Positions 1 to 12,256 of a stretch of 64,000 nucleotides of DNA are shown here, one piece after another. Below the pieces are notes generated by a model. That model had not been told where the DNA came from. It searched no databases and saw nothing but the letters and a program-made list of their open reading frames with translations. Position 1 is the stretch's first letter; each line of letters opens with the position of its first letter. A program made the translations under genes and the position numbers. Source of the DNA: Asterias rubens (lineage: Eukaryota > Echinodermata > Asteroidea > Forcipulatida > Asteriidae); the NCBI RefSeq assembly GCF_902459465.1, contig NC_047068.1:17383195-17447194 (forward strand). The letters run 5' to 3'.

Positions 1-94
1 CAAAGAGTAAAACCAACATAATGGTTGACCATCTTCTTGTTTGCTAACTTGGTTAGTTGTGGAATGGTTAAAAAGATGTATGTCTGTAAACGGC

Positions 95-320
95 CGTGAC
101 ACTTGAGTCGTTGAGCAAGATTCTTACTATAATTGCTTCTCTTCACCCAGGGCAAGCTGTGAGGGTAGGTTGATATTGTGAATGAAAAAACGAGCGATGT
201 AAATGGTTGCCCAGGGTACTCCCATGAAAGCTGAGAAACATTAAAAGGGATGTTATTGGCCCTATGACCAGGGCACGAATGTAAAGCGCATTAATCTGGT
301 TATTGTGAAATGCGCTATGA
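95..320 (+). repeat. Tail fragment of a tRNA-Leu-derived SINE
   Basis: The text from the cacttgagtcg segment through the ttcacccaggg, agggtaggttgatattgtg and gaccagggcacgaatgtaaagcgc segments matches the body and tail of copies near 36195, 43855, 45655 and 51655. The tRNA-like head is degraded here. The copy ends next to a short TTA microsatellite at about 329-352. Confidence 0.55.
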
Positions 321-387
321 ATTTGTTGTTATTATTATTATTATTATTATTAAAGATAATAGTGGTATTAATCTCTGTTTGATTCAG

Positions 388-1245
388 GCTGGATGGAACC
401 CCACTCAGCTCACTGTACTTGATAGACTCCAAGCAGAAGCAATAACCCCAGAGCAACTAGCTGCTTTATCTCAAGACCAGCGTAATGCCTTACTACAAGC
501 AGAGTATGGTGATGATGTTAATCTAGCTGAGGATATTGTGATGCAGACCACTCAGCAAGTTCATGTACTTCCTACTCTCAAAGGTAAATGGTCCTTACAC
601 GCAGTGGGGTGTTTAAGGTGGCCCTTCCAGTGGGGTGTTCATTACTGTTGTTCAGGTCATTTTAAGAAAGGGACATTTGAGAAAAGCAGGAACTGTACTT
701 GCTTTTCTCAAAATGCAGTGAATTCTCGGTGGTTAATCGGAAATACTAATTACCAATAGTGTCCAGTGCCTTTAATTGAGACTCAGGATAATAATTATTA
801 ATTGTTTCCTATATTGTCACATGCTGATTTAATATGCCATTTTGATATCTCAATGATGATCCCAGCAGCACAAACAACTTTTCTTAAACAACTTTGTTCC
901 CCAAGTTTTCCAAAAATCAGGGATAAGCATTAGACTAGTAATTCACTCTAACTACAGGCATGCAACCTATCCTCGGATCAGCTTGTTTCCTCTTTTTTTA
1001 ATCCCAGTTTTACCCTTCAAAATTGAGAAATACTTAACAAAATCATTGAAATTTTGTAATTTCCTCTTTTTGGTGGAGTTGCAGTTGCATGCCTGTAACT
1101 AGTAGTAGCCTGTAACGTGTGTTTTTTGTGTTTTCATTTTTCAGGGGGAGGAGCTTCGATCTACCATTCAGGAATGTTGCCGGCATTCATTGTTATGTAC
1201 AACCTTCTTTATCGCTTTTGCTTCTCATTTCTGCCCTGTTATTAG
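388..1245 (+). CDS. 3' end of a gene, tentatively mesothelin/otoancorin-like, GPI-type tail (partial)
   Basis: Two exons are visible, 388-583 and 1145-1245 (stop TAG 1243-1245). The first follows a TTCAG acceptor and ends at AAG|gtaaat. It joins the second in phase. Exon 388-583 encodes a helical, acidic stretch with the run TPEQLAALSQDQRNALL, which resembles the helical repeats of the mesothelin/stereocilin/otoancorin superfamily. The last exon encodes a small-residue cluster (GGGAS) and then about 23 mostly hydrophobic residues to the stop, the layout of a GPI-attachment signal. If that is right, the mature protein is a cell-surface glycoprotein. The gene must continue left of the window. 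Family assignment is inference from a short segment; the exons themselves are better supported. A possible polyadenylation signal lies near 1973. Confidence 0.45.
742..776. repeat. End fragment of the TTAA-type GGCAGTGGACAC MITE
   Basis: The sequence ttaccaatagtgtccagtgc followed by CTTTAA is the right terminal repeat of the family whose full copies are at 18481, 41272 and 50700. Only this end survives. Confidence 0.6.
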
Positions 1246-2035
1246 TTGTTCAAATGTTGGTTTTATTTTTATGGTCATTTCGATGATTGAAATGGTGTTT
1301 TAAATTGGTAACTTTAAATTAAATTGTTTTATTTTATGGGATTTATAGGCAGTTTATACTTTTGGTAAATTATTGTTAAAGACCAGTATCCATAACATTA
1401 TTGATATGTATGCCAATGAATTGCCTTCTAAGTTGATGACGTTTTAAGCTTATTTATTTAACTTTTGAAACCTTACATTATAAAGTTTCAGTTATCATCG
1501 TTTTTACTGTTATATGTTTTCTTAAATACCACCTTTTGTTGAAGAAACATTAAAAACACTCATGGGCCATAATTGACCCTGCTCTTGGTCCAAGGGGCCC
1601 ATTGAGCCCATTTTGTGTCGTAACCCAGAATCTGTGATAAAATTACCAAGAAATGGGTCAAACCATGGTGAAACTGACGTCCAATTCCAGCTTAAATTTA
1701 AAGAACATTGAGAAAACAAAACCTACATATGTTTTGTTACTAAGTTTCAAAGTGTTTTGTCCCAAAGTTCGTGTTTGATGAACCTTTTTGTACCAAGAAA
1801 TATTTTATTTCAGTGCAGTATTTCAAAAAGTTTACTTTATTTATAACTCATTTGAGGCTTTACTGTTCTAAACTGAAACAATATTTATAAGTATTTAACT
1901 TTTAAACGAGATTTTGATTTGTTTTGTATGAACTGTTTTTTGACTTAATGGACAGTGGTTTTGATTGATTGAATAAATCACAGGTCCATATCTAATCAAT
2001 AACTTTGTGCCAATGTCATCAACCCTTTTTACGGA

Positions 2036-2180
2036 TACAAGGCACTGGAAAATATTGGTAACTACTCAAAAAATTGCATAAAAACTTAATTGGTAACTAG
2101 CAATGGAGAGCTGTTGGAAACGGCTCGCTCTGAAGTAGCATAGTCTTTAGAAAAAGGTGGGTTTTTTTGCTAAGCACGGG
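2036..2180. repeat. Left-end fragment of the GGCAGTGGACAC MITE
   Basis: Starts aaggcactgg, then has ggtaactactcaaaa, agcaatggagagctgttg and aaacggctcgctctgaagt segments in the same order as full copies. The right half is missing. A C-homopolymer of about 13-14 nt follows at about 2386-2399. Confidence 0.6.
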
Positions 2181-3180
2181 GAAATCTAGCAAAATAAGTA
2201 CATTGCGATCAGTGTGCCTTCACTTGACTCATTAGTTGTTGCTCTTTAGCACAAAAGCAAAGCATCTTTTTCTGCTAAACAGCTTTTGCCCCTTGATAAA
2301 CACACATGAAGGGTAATTAATTATCATATGATAAATCAATAATGTTTAACTATCATTAATTCAGTATAGTCAATACTTTACAGAACCCCCCCCCCCCCCT
2401 CCTCCCGTGACAATTTAAAAGATTTGACGCACCCCCACACAAAACAACCCCGCCCCTCCACCCCGGTTATATACCTTTCTTTTGTTGATAAACAAACTGC
2501 CTTGGTTGGCATGGTCGGCCGAATGTTAGTAAAACACTCAATCTTAAAAACAGATGTTTTAACCAAATTCAGCATTTTCTACAAATTCTCAATTAAATAA
2601 AATACCTCTCACAATTATTTGTTTTGTTTTTAACAAAACCAACAAATTTGGTTACATTGTTACAAAAAATAGCGATCTTTTCTTAATTTGCACTTACGGC
2701 TTTCCATAGTTTTCCAATCTGGGTTGGCAAAAACTCGGGCTGTGACGTTGCAAAAGAAAGGTCTATTACGATCACTTGAGGGCGGTACATTGCAGGTCAC
2801 TTATTTAGTCTGTGCTCTTTTTCGTGCAGACTCTTTTAAACATGGAATACCATTTTAGAAGTCCAGGGATATGACCAACTTACTATTTGTTTTTTTACAC
2901 ATGTGTTTTCGTGTTTCGTTGAGCTCGGATTCGAAAGGAAGTGGTAAGAAAAAATGTAAAAAGACTTTTGTTTCAGGTTAACCGCCGTTGAGTCGCGTGC
3001 GTTAGGCCGCCCGGGTTAGGTTAGGCTTATCGGCATGATGACCGTAGCTACGTCATGGAACTTATTAACTAACTAAACGCTACTTGTAATTGTATGATGT
3101 ATGTAGTTGCAGTCGGACTCAGTTGACTTCGGATCGAGTTTGATTTTGATAGAGTTGACTTACAATACATACAGATACAT

Positions 3181-3222
3181 GTAGGACCATGGAGGAATAA
3201 TTTATTCCTCCATGGTAGGACC
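3181..3222. repeat. Tiny palindrome flanked by an 8-bp direct repeat
   Basis: GTAGGACC occurs at 3181-3188 and again at 3215-3222. Between them is a near-perfect 26-bp palindrome whose arms read ATGGAGGAATAA. The same arm occurs elsewhere (about 9293 and 21965), so it is probably a terminal repeat of a dispersed element. The layout suggests two fused terminal repeats left inside an 8-bp target duplication. Confidence 0.5.
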
Positions 3223-3476
3223 GAGTTGCTGACTCATCATGCTCATAAGCATTTCAAGGCAATGATTGAAAGGGCATGGAGACAATCACCCTCTAACTTG
3301 CCTCTCCATGATCGTGAAGTACCTGGCCTACACTGTCACTCGGCTCAGCATGTCTGGTCACTCATAATGGCAAATCTGTCCACTCATCATGACATAATGT
3401 GATGATATACATAATAATGTGTAAATTATAATCTGATCGTTTCATTCTCATTGAATCAAGCTACATGTAGTTCAAG

Positions 3477-6400
3477 ATGTCTGATCAGAAGTCTAAAGGA
3501 AAGAAGAGATCCAAAGCCTTCTATGTGCAAGGAGGAGGTTCGGCCAATAAGCGAGGTCGCCGAGAAACCTTCATAGATGTTGGCATGATGGGGTTTATAT
3601 TGACATGTAACCGTGGGGAGCAGCCCTGCATTAGAGAGGCACACTGCCTACTAGGGGAGTACGCTGACAAACTGTATGGCCCAGAGAAGATGGATGCTGG
3701 CAATGTTGGCTGCTCAGACAATGGTGAGGATTGAGATCTTGGCCCAATTTCATACTGTTCTGCAGCAGAAAAAAAAACTGAAAAGTTTCCGTATGGCGCC
3801 ACCACTTTTTCATTCGATATGAAATAATATAGTATCTGATTTACCTCAATGAGATATCCCTTTTTGTAAAAATGAGTGAAAAAGTGGTGGCGCCATATGG
3901 AAAGTTATCCAAAAAAACTGCTTAGCTCTGGTTTTAAATGCTAGACAAACCCATACAAAAACGGCTGCATTCCCTCTCTGTGTAGTATATTTACTCAGTC
4001 AATGAACTTACTAGTTGGTTCCATTGTTTCTTGTATTTTCATTGGTTTATATTGAATATTTTAGATTGTATAATTTGTGTATTAGTGTTATGTTTTTATC
4101 TTGCTAATTGTATATTGTTGATTTTTTGAACTTGTTTATGCCTCTGAAGAAGGTCCGGTTTGGATCAAATGCTAAGGCCATCCACATGTACCCTACTTAT
4201 TATTGATGTATATTTATATATATATTTTAATCCTGTTTTAATCTTCTACCCTTTTCAATTTTCATGATTTCTCTTGCAGTTTTTATTTGTGATGTTTTTT
4301 TCTTGTACCTGTGTGTTGAACACAATTCAGCCCATCATGCGTAATGTGTACACAGTACATAGAAACTTATGTATATTACACGAGTGGATTTCACAAAGAG
4401 TTAAGACAAGCCCTATCTCAAGTTAGGACGAGTAACTCATCCCATCATCCTAACTAAAGGACTAGCCAAACGTTTTTAGTATCTCCTAGGACTAGTCCTA
4501 AGTTAGGACTAGTCTTGGTGAAATGGACCCCAGGCCTGGTGAACTGACCCCCATTTGCATTATTTGCTGTTACAGGGCCTACTTGTAAATATTAAGCTTC
4601 ATTCAGTGGCTTGTTTATTTACTTAAGGTGTGCTGTTGTCGCTTTTCTTTGCTTAACAAAGTACTTCTTGTTTTATATTGCTTGTTTTACATTACTATTT
4701 TATTCCATACCGCTTTTGGAATTATGTTTTAGATGTAAGGCACTATATAAATCTTGTTTTAATTTGTTCTTAGGGTATCTATATGTGGAAATTGTAAATT
4801 TGTATTGTTTTTAAGGGCATGCGTATGTGATGTAGGCCTATGTGGTGCCTACAGATATTTTACCAAAACTTAATGGTGGGTTTACTTACTTGCAATTATT
4901 ATTGTGAGTAGAACATTGACAATGTAGATAACTATGTTATTGTTGAGTTTTGAAAGGTTATTTTTGTTATTTCTAAAAAGTAAAGTTGATAATTTTCTGA
5001 ATGATTTTCTTTTTAAAATTTTCCCTTCTAAGAGTCTAATTCTGATCCAGACGACATTGAGGCAAGTCTGAAGAAAGAAGTGGCCCAGATTAAGCAGAAA
5101 CGTGCGCAGAAACAAACAAGATTTGAGGCAGTCAATAGCGGTGCCAAGAATGTTGTCTTCATGAGAACCAAGGTATGTGGAGTGGTATATAATTAATGAT
5201 CAGCCCTGTAGTGAACCTTTCAAACTCCTTTGCTTCACGTGAATGGAATTTGAGTGATTTAGTTGTTACTCTTTTGAATTGACAATGTTGAAGGTGTGTC
5301 TTAATTGGTAGCTAATGATTTTTTTTTTCAAGCCAACCATTTCTCAAGCCTGTTAGCCTTTGTATATCATGTAATTAACCAATGGTTAATTCCATCTGTT
5401 TAAAAAAAAAATATTTTGTTTTCATTGTGCTTCCTAATCATCCAAAGGAATTTTTCAATTGTGTTTGAATCAATCTTGTATGATCTTGTGTGTTTATTTA
5501 AAAATGCGTATTGTAATCTTTTTAGGAATTTTTGTAAATACAGATATTTTATATTTCAATTATTTCATATACATGTAAACCCTTCTAGGATTGGATGAAC
5601 AGGCTTTTGAATGACAGTACTTTTATTTCGGTCATCCTTGCCATCTTAGATTAGATTGTCTTTACTCTGCTTGTTGAACTCCCTCCAACCTCCCACCTTC
5701 CCCAATCTTCCCCCTTCTATACATTCCTCATCCCCCATCTCTTCCCCATCTCATTTGTACCTACCTGTATGCATCTATTTATTTTGATTGGTATTTGTTA
5801 TACAATTTATTTTTGATCTTGACTGTTCTTGATGTATGACATTTTTTTACGTTGTATGTTTGTGTTTTGAATGTTTTGAAAAAATGAATAATACAAAAAG
5901 TTATAATAATAATCTATATTCTTTGTAATTTTGTTTTCAGACATTACCCGATCCAACAGAATTAGTTCACCACTTGCTAACAGACATCGCCACCACCCAG
6001 ACATCCAAATCTACTCACATAATTCGCATGCTTCCAGTAAACTTAACTTGCCGCGCCACCACAGACGATATCTCAAAGCACGTCCCAGAATTTGTCCATC
6101 CCTACTTCCATGCCGAGGGTGTAGAACCAACGACGTTCGCCGTTAAGATTAAAATCCGAAACAACAATGCTGTTCAGAGAGATGAAGTCATCAAACTCAT
6201 CGCTGGTATCGTTATGGGAAAAGAAATTGAGCACAAAGTTCATCTTGATGATCCGGAACTGGCGGTCATTGTTGAGATCATTAGAAATGTCTGTTGCCTT
6301 AGTGTCGTGAAGGACTTCAATAAGTTGAAGAGGTACAACTTGCATGAGGTCGTCTGTAATGGAGGGACTGCTGTACCAGGCAGGAGTGCTAAGAAAGCTT

Positions 6401-6489
6401 CACCTAAGAAGGAAGCAGATCAGGACACTCTGAATGCTGATGAATCTGTACAACAGACGGACAGTGTCAAGGATGTGAGCGGAAGTTAA
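3477..6489 (+). CDS. THUMPD1: THUMP domain-containing protein 1, tRNA acetylation adaptor
   Basis: Exons 3477-3723, 5033-5172 and 5941-6489 join in phase to a 311-residue protein (human is about 350). In the known family (yeast Tan1) it binds tRNA through its THUMP domain and partners the acetyltransferase NAT10/Kre33 to make N4-acetylcytidine at position 12 of tRNA-Ser and tRNA-Leu. The N terminus is basic (MSDQKSKGKKRSKAFYV) and is followed by the conserved IDVGMMGFILTCNRGEQ block. Exon 2 encodes an acidic-to-basic coiled segment ending KNVVFMRTK. Exon 3 encodes the THUMP domain, about residues 145-260, with the IIRMLPV, TFAVKIKIRNNN and NLHEVV segments, then a Ser/Lys/Asp-rich tail. The ATG at 3477 starts the conserved N terminus. 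Splice sites are mtg|gtgagg-type and AAG|gtatgt donors with canonical AG acceptors. Confidence 0.93.
3784..3905. repeat. Hairpin MITE in THUMPD1 intron 1
   Basis: Arms of about 30 bp contain TATGGCGCCACCACTTTTTC and its reverse complement, separated by about 60 bp of AT-rich sequence. The element lies about 60 bp after the exon 1 donor. Confidence 0.7.
4386..4540. repeat. Short MITE with TTTCACAAAGAGTTA ends (copy 1)
   Basis: Ends in tttcacaaagagttaag and runs through repeated, mutually inverted motifs built on AGGACTAGTCCT and AAGTTAGGAC. Copies recur at 12606, 26083 and 61131. The interior is itself made of small palindromes. Confidence 0.65.
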
Positions 6490-6594
6490 CCACGGATGAA
6501 AATCTCATCCAGAGGTGGAAAGAAATAATCTCAATTGGAATACACAAGCTGAGAAGTGTACTGTCAGTAATGCTACTCGGGTTCAAATTTTGGG

Positions 6595-6947
6595 AATAAA
6601 AAGTGTTTTTATCATTTTCTATAGCCACTGTACTTTGAAGTGAAAAGGTTCTCAAAATGCATTAAGCTGCAATGTTTCTTACCACATAAGTTTTTATTGC
6701 CTTTCTTTTTCAGAATAATTACTAAACATACAGACCCATTAACTACATGTTATTATTAAATGTGTTTTATATTTGTGTTGCGTCATCGTTGTTGTCCCAT
6801 GAGACATGACTGACCCTTTGTGACCCTGATTATGATGGAGTTCCACTTCTGCCTATCCAGTGCAGATCGATTTGCATCGTTTATTGATAAGCCTGTGAGT
6901 TCTTCGATTTCTCCTGTCCAACGAAGTGTTGCACAAACGGTAATAAA
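6595..6947 (+). promoter_or_regulatory. Candidate polyadenylation signals of THUMPD1
   Basis: AATAAA occurs at 6595-6600 (about 105 nt after the stop) and at 6942-6947 (about 455 nt after). Either could serve; cleavage sites cannot be read from sequence alone. Confidence 0.4.
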
Positions 6948-7477
6948 CCAAATTCAAGCGAACTTCTTGGCTGATTTTTTTTTTCATTTTTAATTTGTGT
7001 CACAGTAACATCAAAACTTTGTTTCTGCAGTAATAGGCAATGGATTTGCTACAAAAGTGTTGTTTATCCTTGGTTCAGTTTCCAGCGTTGCTTCAGTCAG
7101 TCGTCAACCAAAATGAATTCAAAAGGAAAAGTGCGCTTTCTGTTTGGTTATCATGTTACCTTACGAGTATGAGACGGTGACGTCTTGGACCAAGACTACT
7201 ACAACAGTGTTATTGGCACATGCGTTTAAATGCAGACGGTAGAGCCAATGACAATGGTAAACTGACTTACAGAAACTAAGAAATTGACTTAACAGCCTGA
7301 ACACGCGTTGAGATGTATGTGTATCAAACCTTGTGCACCACTATGAGAGCACTCTATTTCCTAGTCTTTATGTTGCTTTTTAACTTTACGTTTGCAAGCT
7401 AAAACTAAATGTAATACTGTAATGCCCCTTTATATGATGTTTGACCAGGCAAAGATATAAAGTAGGTTCCAACGGTT

Positions 7478-8260
7478 ACAAAATATTAGTATGATTAGCT
7501 CGTGCTTAGCCCGCTCATGGGGGTTCCATTGCTTTTGATTAAATTTACTTCATTATCATTATGTTTGATAATTTGGACCGAGCACCTCTGGGTCAAAAGA
7601 TGTTAAGGAGTTTTTTCTTAACTTTACAAAATTATGATGTCACTTAACCATTGCTTCGTCCGTCGGATGGGACGTAAAGCCGTTGGTCCCATGTGTTTTG
7701 TAACGCATATAAGATACCCAGTGTACCTATCGAAAAGAGAAGGATTTCGCCCCGGGTGTTCCCGGTCCGATCGGCAGCAAAATTGCACCACAGCACCTTG
7801 TAAAGCATTACATGGTGCTACCAGAATATTAGTATGATTGCCCCGTGCTTAGCCCGCTCATGGGGGTTCCATTGTTTGTGATTAAATTTACTTCATTATT
7901 ATTATGTTTGACAACTTGGACAGAGCACCTCTGGGTCAAAAGAATTACGGATTTATTTTTAACACATGTCATGACATGGCGAAATGCGCGGATACGAGGG
8001 TGGGTTTTCCCGTTATTTTCTCCCGACTCCGATGACCGATTGAGCCTAAATTTTCACAGGTTTGTTATTTGATATAGAAGTTGTGATACACGAAGTGTGG
8101 GCCTCCCTTGGGCAATACTGTTTACCGAAAGGGTCCAATGGCTTCAAGTCATGTTTGACGCCTTGGATCGGGCACCACTACATGTAGGTCAGGAGATGTT
8201 TAGGAGGTTCCAAAAGATACATAATTAGTATGCTTAGCCTGGTCGTGGGTTCCAGTATTT
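7478..8260. repeat. Repeat cluster with a duplicated 125-bp unit
   Basis: The unit at 7478-7602 (ttagtatgattagctcgtgc ... gagcacctctgggtcaaaag) is repeated at about 7820-7944, with a more diverged version near 8150-8255. Between them, 7620-7815 is a repeat whose reverse complement is at about 27000-27180. The 7944-8145 part is the reverse complement of the 53316-53510 copy. This is a patchwork of old elements; I see no gene. Confidence 0.6.
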
Positions 8261-8293
8261 TCTTATTTTATGTAAATAACACTACATGCGTTA

Positions 8294-8490
8294 AAGGAAC
8301 ACGTTACCTTGGATCGGACGAGTTGGTCTATAAAAAGTGTTTGTAACCGTTTGTTATAAAATACATAATGGTTGGAAAGATGTTGTAAAAGTAGAATAAA
8401 AATAATGATCCACACAAATTTGCCTCGAAATTGCGTGGTTTTCCTTTTACTTTGCGAACTAACACGGTCGGCCATTTTTGGGAGTCATAA
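8294..8490. repeat. Half copy of the TTAA-type AGGAACACGTT MITE
   Basis: Begins GCGTTAAAGGAACACGTTAC and continues through ggatcggacgagttggtct, gatgttgtaaaagtagaata and acacggtcggccattt. This matches the left arm of the full copy at 39916-40447. Confidence 0.7.
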
Positions 8491-8785
8491 AAAAACAGGA
8501 TCTATGGAAAAGCTGAAAATAAAAACCATGTCGAAATATACCATTATTATTCAATAGAGATGTATTGTAGTCCTTTGGTTGGGGAGCGAGGAAACTAGTA
8601 AAACACACATAAATCAATGAGCTGGCTGGGACATAATTTTTACACGCCTGACAAATCTATGCATGGATATTCTTTAGAAGATTTTTTTTTTTAATAGATT
8701 CACATGGTTCGTTGAATATAAGGGGGCTGGTTGTGGTGACAACAACATTTTTATCCTTTTGACAACCATAACACCTGTAGTTGCG

Positions 8786-8832
8786 ATAACGTAACCCTCC
8801 TGCGTAACCCTCCTGCGTAACCCTCCTGCCGA
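8786..8832. repeat. Three tandem copies of a CGTAACCCTCCTG unit
   Basis: The unit cgtaaccctcctg occurs three times in a row, followed by ccgacggc. A related single copy with its own inverted partner (ccggagggttacg) is at 24420-24465, so the tandem is probably a local expansion in a dispersed repeat. Confidence 0.6.
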
Positions 8833-8999
8833 CGGCATAATGGCTGATGGTTGCACTTTGGTATTGTCACTTTTCAACTCGGCTCCTTTGCGTGCTGTCT
8901 GGTACCTTCCATACATACATTTTGTTGTGAAGATTTCAATTGTGTAAAGGTTTATGAACATTTCTAATTTTTTTATTTTTATCCTTTCCTGTAATTGGC

Positions 9000-11660
9000 A
9001 TAACATCTGATCTATCGAGAGCTATATTCTTCTAACCATAAGATTTGATTGCCATTAATTTTAAAATTTGCTTTCTTCTATTATCATAGGTCGTGTTTAC
9101 ACTTCATGATTATAGCACATGTGCATCACGTGCATGCTTTGGGGAAACTTGACACGATTTAGTTTAAAGAATAACCTGGGAGTTTGAAAGTCAACTATTC
9201 TTCTACCAAATGTATCAAAAACTGTTGCAGAAAACAATATAATTATTTCATATTTTATTTTATATTCATTCAACTATAGAAGTAATTTTGATTTATTCCT
9301 CCATGTTTTGACACACTAAGGTCCAAAAAATAAAACAAAAGCTACCTACATTGTGAAGTGAAAGACTGGAAAACTAAGTATTGCTACATGTCGGCTTTAA
9401 AGCAGAAACAAAAGTATATTAACTTAAACTTACAGAAAAATAGTACTATTTATGTAAATATTTATGATCAAGTACGCAGTTAAAGACTATAATAGCAGTT
9501 TTGGTGTCTGGTAGCACTATACTCTGTGTTTTCCAAGACATAGAAAACAAATCACCATCACATAGTAGGCATACCACAAATTTGAACCCAAGACTTAAGC
9601 AATCTAGAGCGGATATATTAACTACTAGATCACAAAGTGCCCAATGACAAGGTGCTGTTCAAATCATGTAATTAGCAGACTGTACCATAAATATATAAAA
9701 ATTGTACTATTCTTTATCCCACTTTTTTCAATTTTAAAATTCAAATCACACCCATATAAAAAATACCACCATTAACATAGGCCTATCATTTAATGTATAA
9801 TGTACTTTTTACAAAAAATTGTATTTACTTTTTTTTCCACTCGAGAAAAAAAGACGGCCTATCTGTACACAGTACTGTATCAAAACTTGCACGATTTTAA
9901 GGATGAGAAACTGGTGCTACAAAAATGCTCAGTTGAAGGATTCCATTTTAAAGTTAAAGGGGCCTATTCTAATCTTTCCCTTGCCCATCATATCAATGGA
10001 CGCCTACTTTTGCTATTTGTTTATTTCTATGAAAGTTTAACAAACAACTCAATATGGATGGAATCAACTTCAATTGCATAATGCCATATAAAGCAATATG
10101 TCTCGTACTTCAACACAAACATGTACATGTAGCTCTACATACATTGTAGATAAAGCTTATAAAGCGCCTTACATCCATGACTGGACCCCATGGCACTGTA
10201 CAAATTAAAATACATGTACCTTGTAAGAAAAAATATTTATCACTTTAAGACGCCCACAGGCCTGCATGCTTCGTTTTTGAAAGGGCAAGGGCACCAAGGC
10301 ATTTTCTTCTTGGTAAAGGGCACCCTATGAAGAAATTGTTAATTTCTAATGGGGGCATTTAAAGCGCACCAATAGGCAATGACCATGGGGCACAGAGGCA
10401 ATGACCATGGGGCACAGAGGCAATCGCCTTGATTGCATCCGTGTGAAGTATCAGGCCTGCACCCACCCATCGGGTGTGATAAACACTCTATAAGAACCTT
10501 GTTTTATTATAACAGCATAAGTTTGTGCACAGTTGTATAACTTAACTTTTAAACCAAGCAACTCCTTTACCACATTGCACCACTCTAGCTCAGTGTAGAT
10601 TGGATTAGATGCACTCTGAAAAGGTTTTTAAAATATGTGCCACTTAGGGCTTATAATTTCTCTCTATATATTTATGTACAGTTGTAGGTTAAGAGACATG
10701 GCCTGTACATAGCATCAGTTCCACAGCCTTCCCGTGTAGGGGTTTAACTGTGGAACGTCATTGGCTGGCCGACACGATGTCATAGTAACCTACCACCATA
10801 CTACAATGGTGGAGACGATGGAACTACGCAATTTCAAAATTGAGTTTAAACAAGGAAAGATCAAATTAATTATATTTTTGGTTGAGGTTTACTTGAAAAG
10901 TCTATAGATGCTATCAAGATAAATTAGTCGTTTCCGTCAGAAATAGCAGTATGAAGAAACAAGCCAAAGTGGGCAACCGGGCGTGAAGTCTTCAAAAGTT
11001 TTTTTTTTGTAAATTTATATGCCAAAGTATTGGCAACTTCCTCCCTGATAAATAACATCACAAAGGGGTTCAAATTAGCACATGGACAAACGTCTTTTCT
11101 CAGTTTCATTCTCTCACACATCTTGGTGTTTCTTCTCTTTACAACTTTTGAACCAAAGATGGTATCAACATGGAGTATAAACAGTATCATTTAAGCATAG
11201 ACTATGCTCTTTTCAAATATATAAAAAAAAAATTAAATGACCTGGGTTAAAAAATGACTAATCTTGCTTGATTGCATCGCATATTGTAAACAAGTAAATA
11301 AGTAGACACAAATAATTGGTTACAACCCTGAACAAAATATCACCATCACCTCACACATAATGTTTACAATAAGATTACAAAATTTACCTCTAAACAAAAT
11401 AATGTAGTTTCCCTGAAATAAACGCTTGTTGAAAGCAAATTTTTCGAAATGCTTTTGAAGGATGTAGTTCCACAGATCTCCTATAAGGGGGCGTCACATG
11501 CCACCCTAACCTCATCCCGACTCTCCTTTACTTCCCTGTTAAAATAAATAAAAATTTATCATGAAACTCTAAGATGTTTCCCCTGTATCAAAATTGTGAA
11601 TTGCCAAACTGTATAACTCTGTAATTTTACTGCCTTATAAAAAATTGTATCAATTAGTGA
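9000..11660. other. AT-rich intergenic stretch, no gene recognised
   Basis: I found no conserved coding exon on either strand. A degraded tRNA-like SINE head (minus) is visible near 9570-9650. A tandem duplication of tgaccatggggcacagaggcaa, two copies, lies near 10380-10425. The rest is AT-rich with short open frames of no recognisable composition. Confidence 0.5.
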
Positions 11661-11669
11661 AAATTTTAA

Positions 11670-11760
11670 ATGATTTGAGGTTGAACAAAGCAGGATTCTG
11701 AACTAACAACTTGATTAACGTGCCGGCGCTCTAGCAACTGAGCTAGCTAGCCCTTCATGT
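11670..11760 (-). repeat. tRNA-Asn-like SINE copy, minus strand
   Basis: Read on the minus strand it has gggctagctagctcagttgc and agagcgccggcacgttaat, the D-arm and anticodon region of the copy at 16090, followed by a GTTCAACC tail. The T-arm is decayed. Confidence 0.7.
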
Positions 11761-11949
11761 ATGTGTAGGGGATGCCACTTTTATATTTCAAATATCAAAT
11801 AATAAAACCACAAGGGAGGGATACTGACCGGGTGAAAAAATGTGTCCAAAATGTTAATTTTTCCTGCCAAGGACACCAGTAACAACTGCAGAAAGACACT
11901 TACAGGTTTTTTATAGACACACCCTGCACAACTATGTAACAACATTTAC

Positions 11950-12256
11950 ATGCTTACAACTTTTTACATTTGACTTAAACAATAAGACTTGTAATGCGCA
12001 CATATCCATCCTGCTGTGTGTCCAGACTGGAGTTCTACAGGGGTACTGTTTTTCGAAGGTAATTGTGTACTCAAAATGTACTCGGGCTCGTAACCAACTG
12101 CAGTCAAGCATATGTTTGAGACATGACCTTTACTATCATTTTTTGGCTGTGTGGGCATTGGTAAAATTTGCGTATGTTTGCTGCCACAACTGAGTATTTT
12201 GGTACAAGTCGTTTGCAGCCTCTAGAGGTCAAATCTAAGAGAGTCTAAAGAGGTGA
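11950..12256 (-). promoter_or_regulatory. MSRB1 3' UTR, expected to hold a SECIS element
   Basis: A eukaryotic selenoprotein mRNA needs a SECIS hairpin in its 3' UTR. By eye the best ATGA core is the AAAAAATGATAG stretch at about 12131-12142 (minus), with an AAAC about 19 nt further on that could be the apical A-rich loop and a later GA. I could not draw a convincing helix II, so the exact site is unproven. A covariance or SECIS search of 11500-12256 on the minus strand would settle it. Confidence 0.35.
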
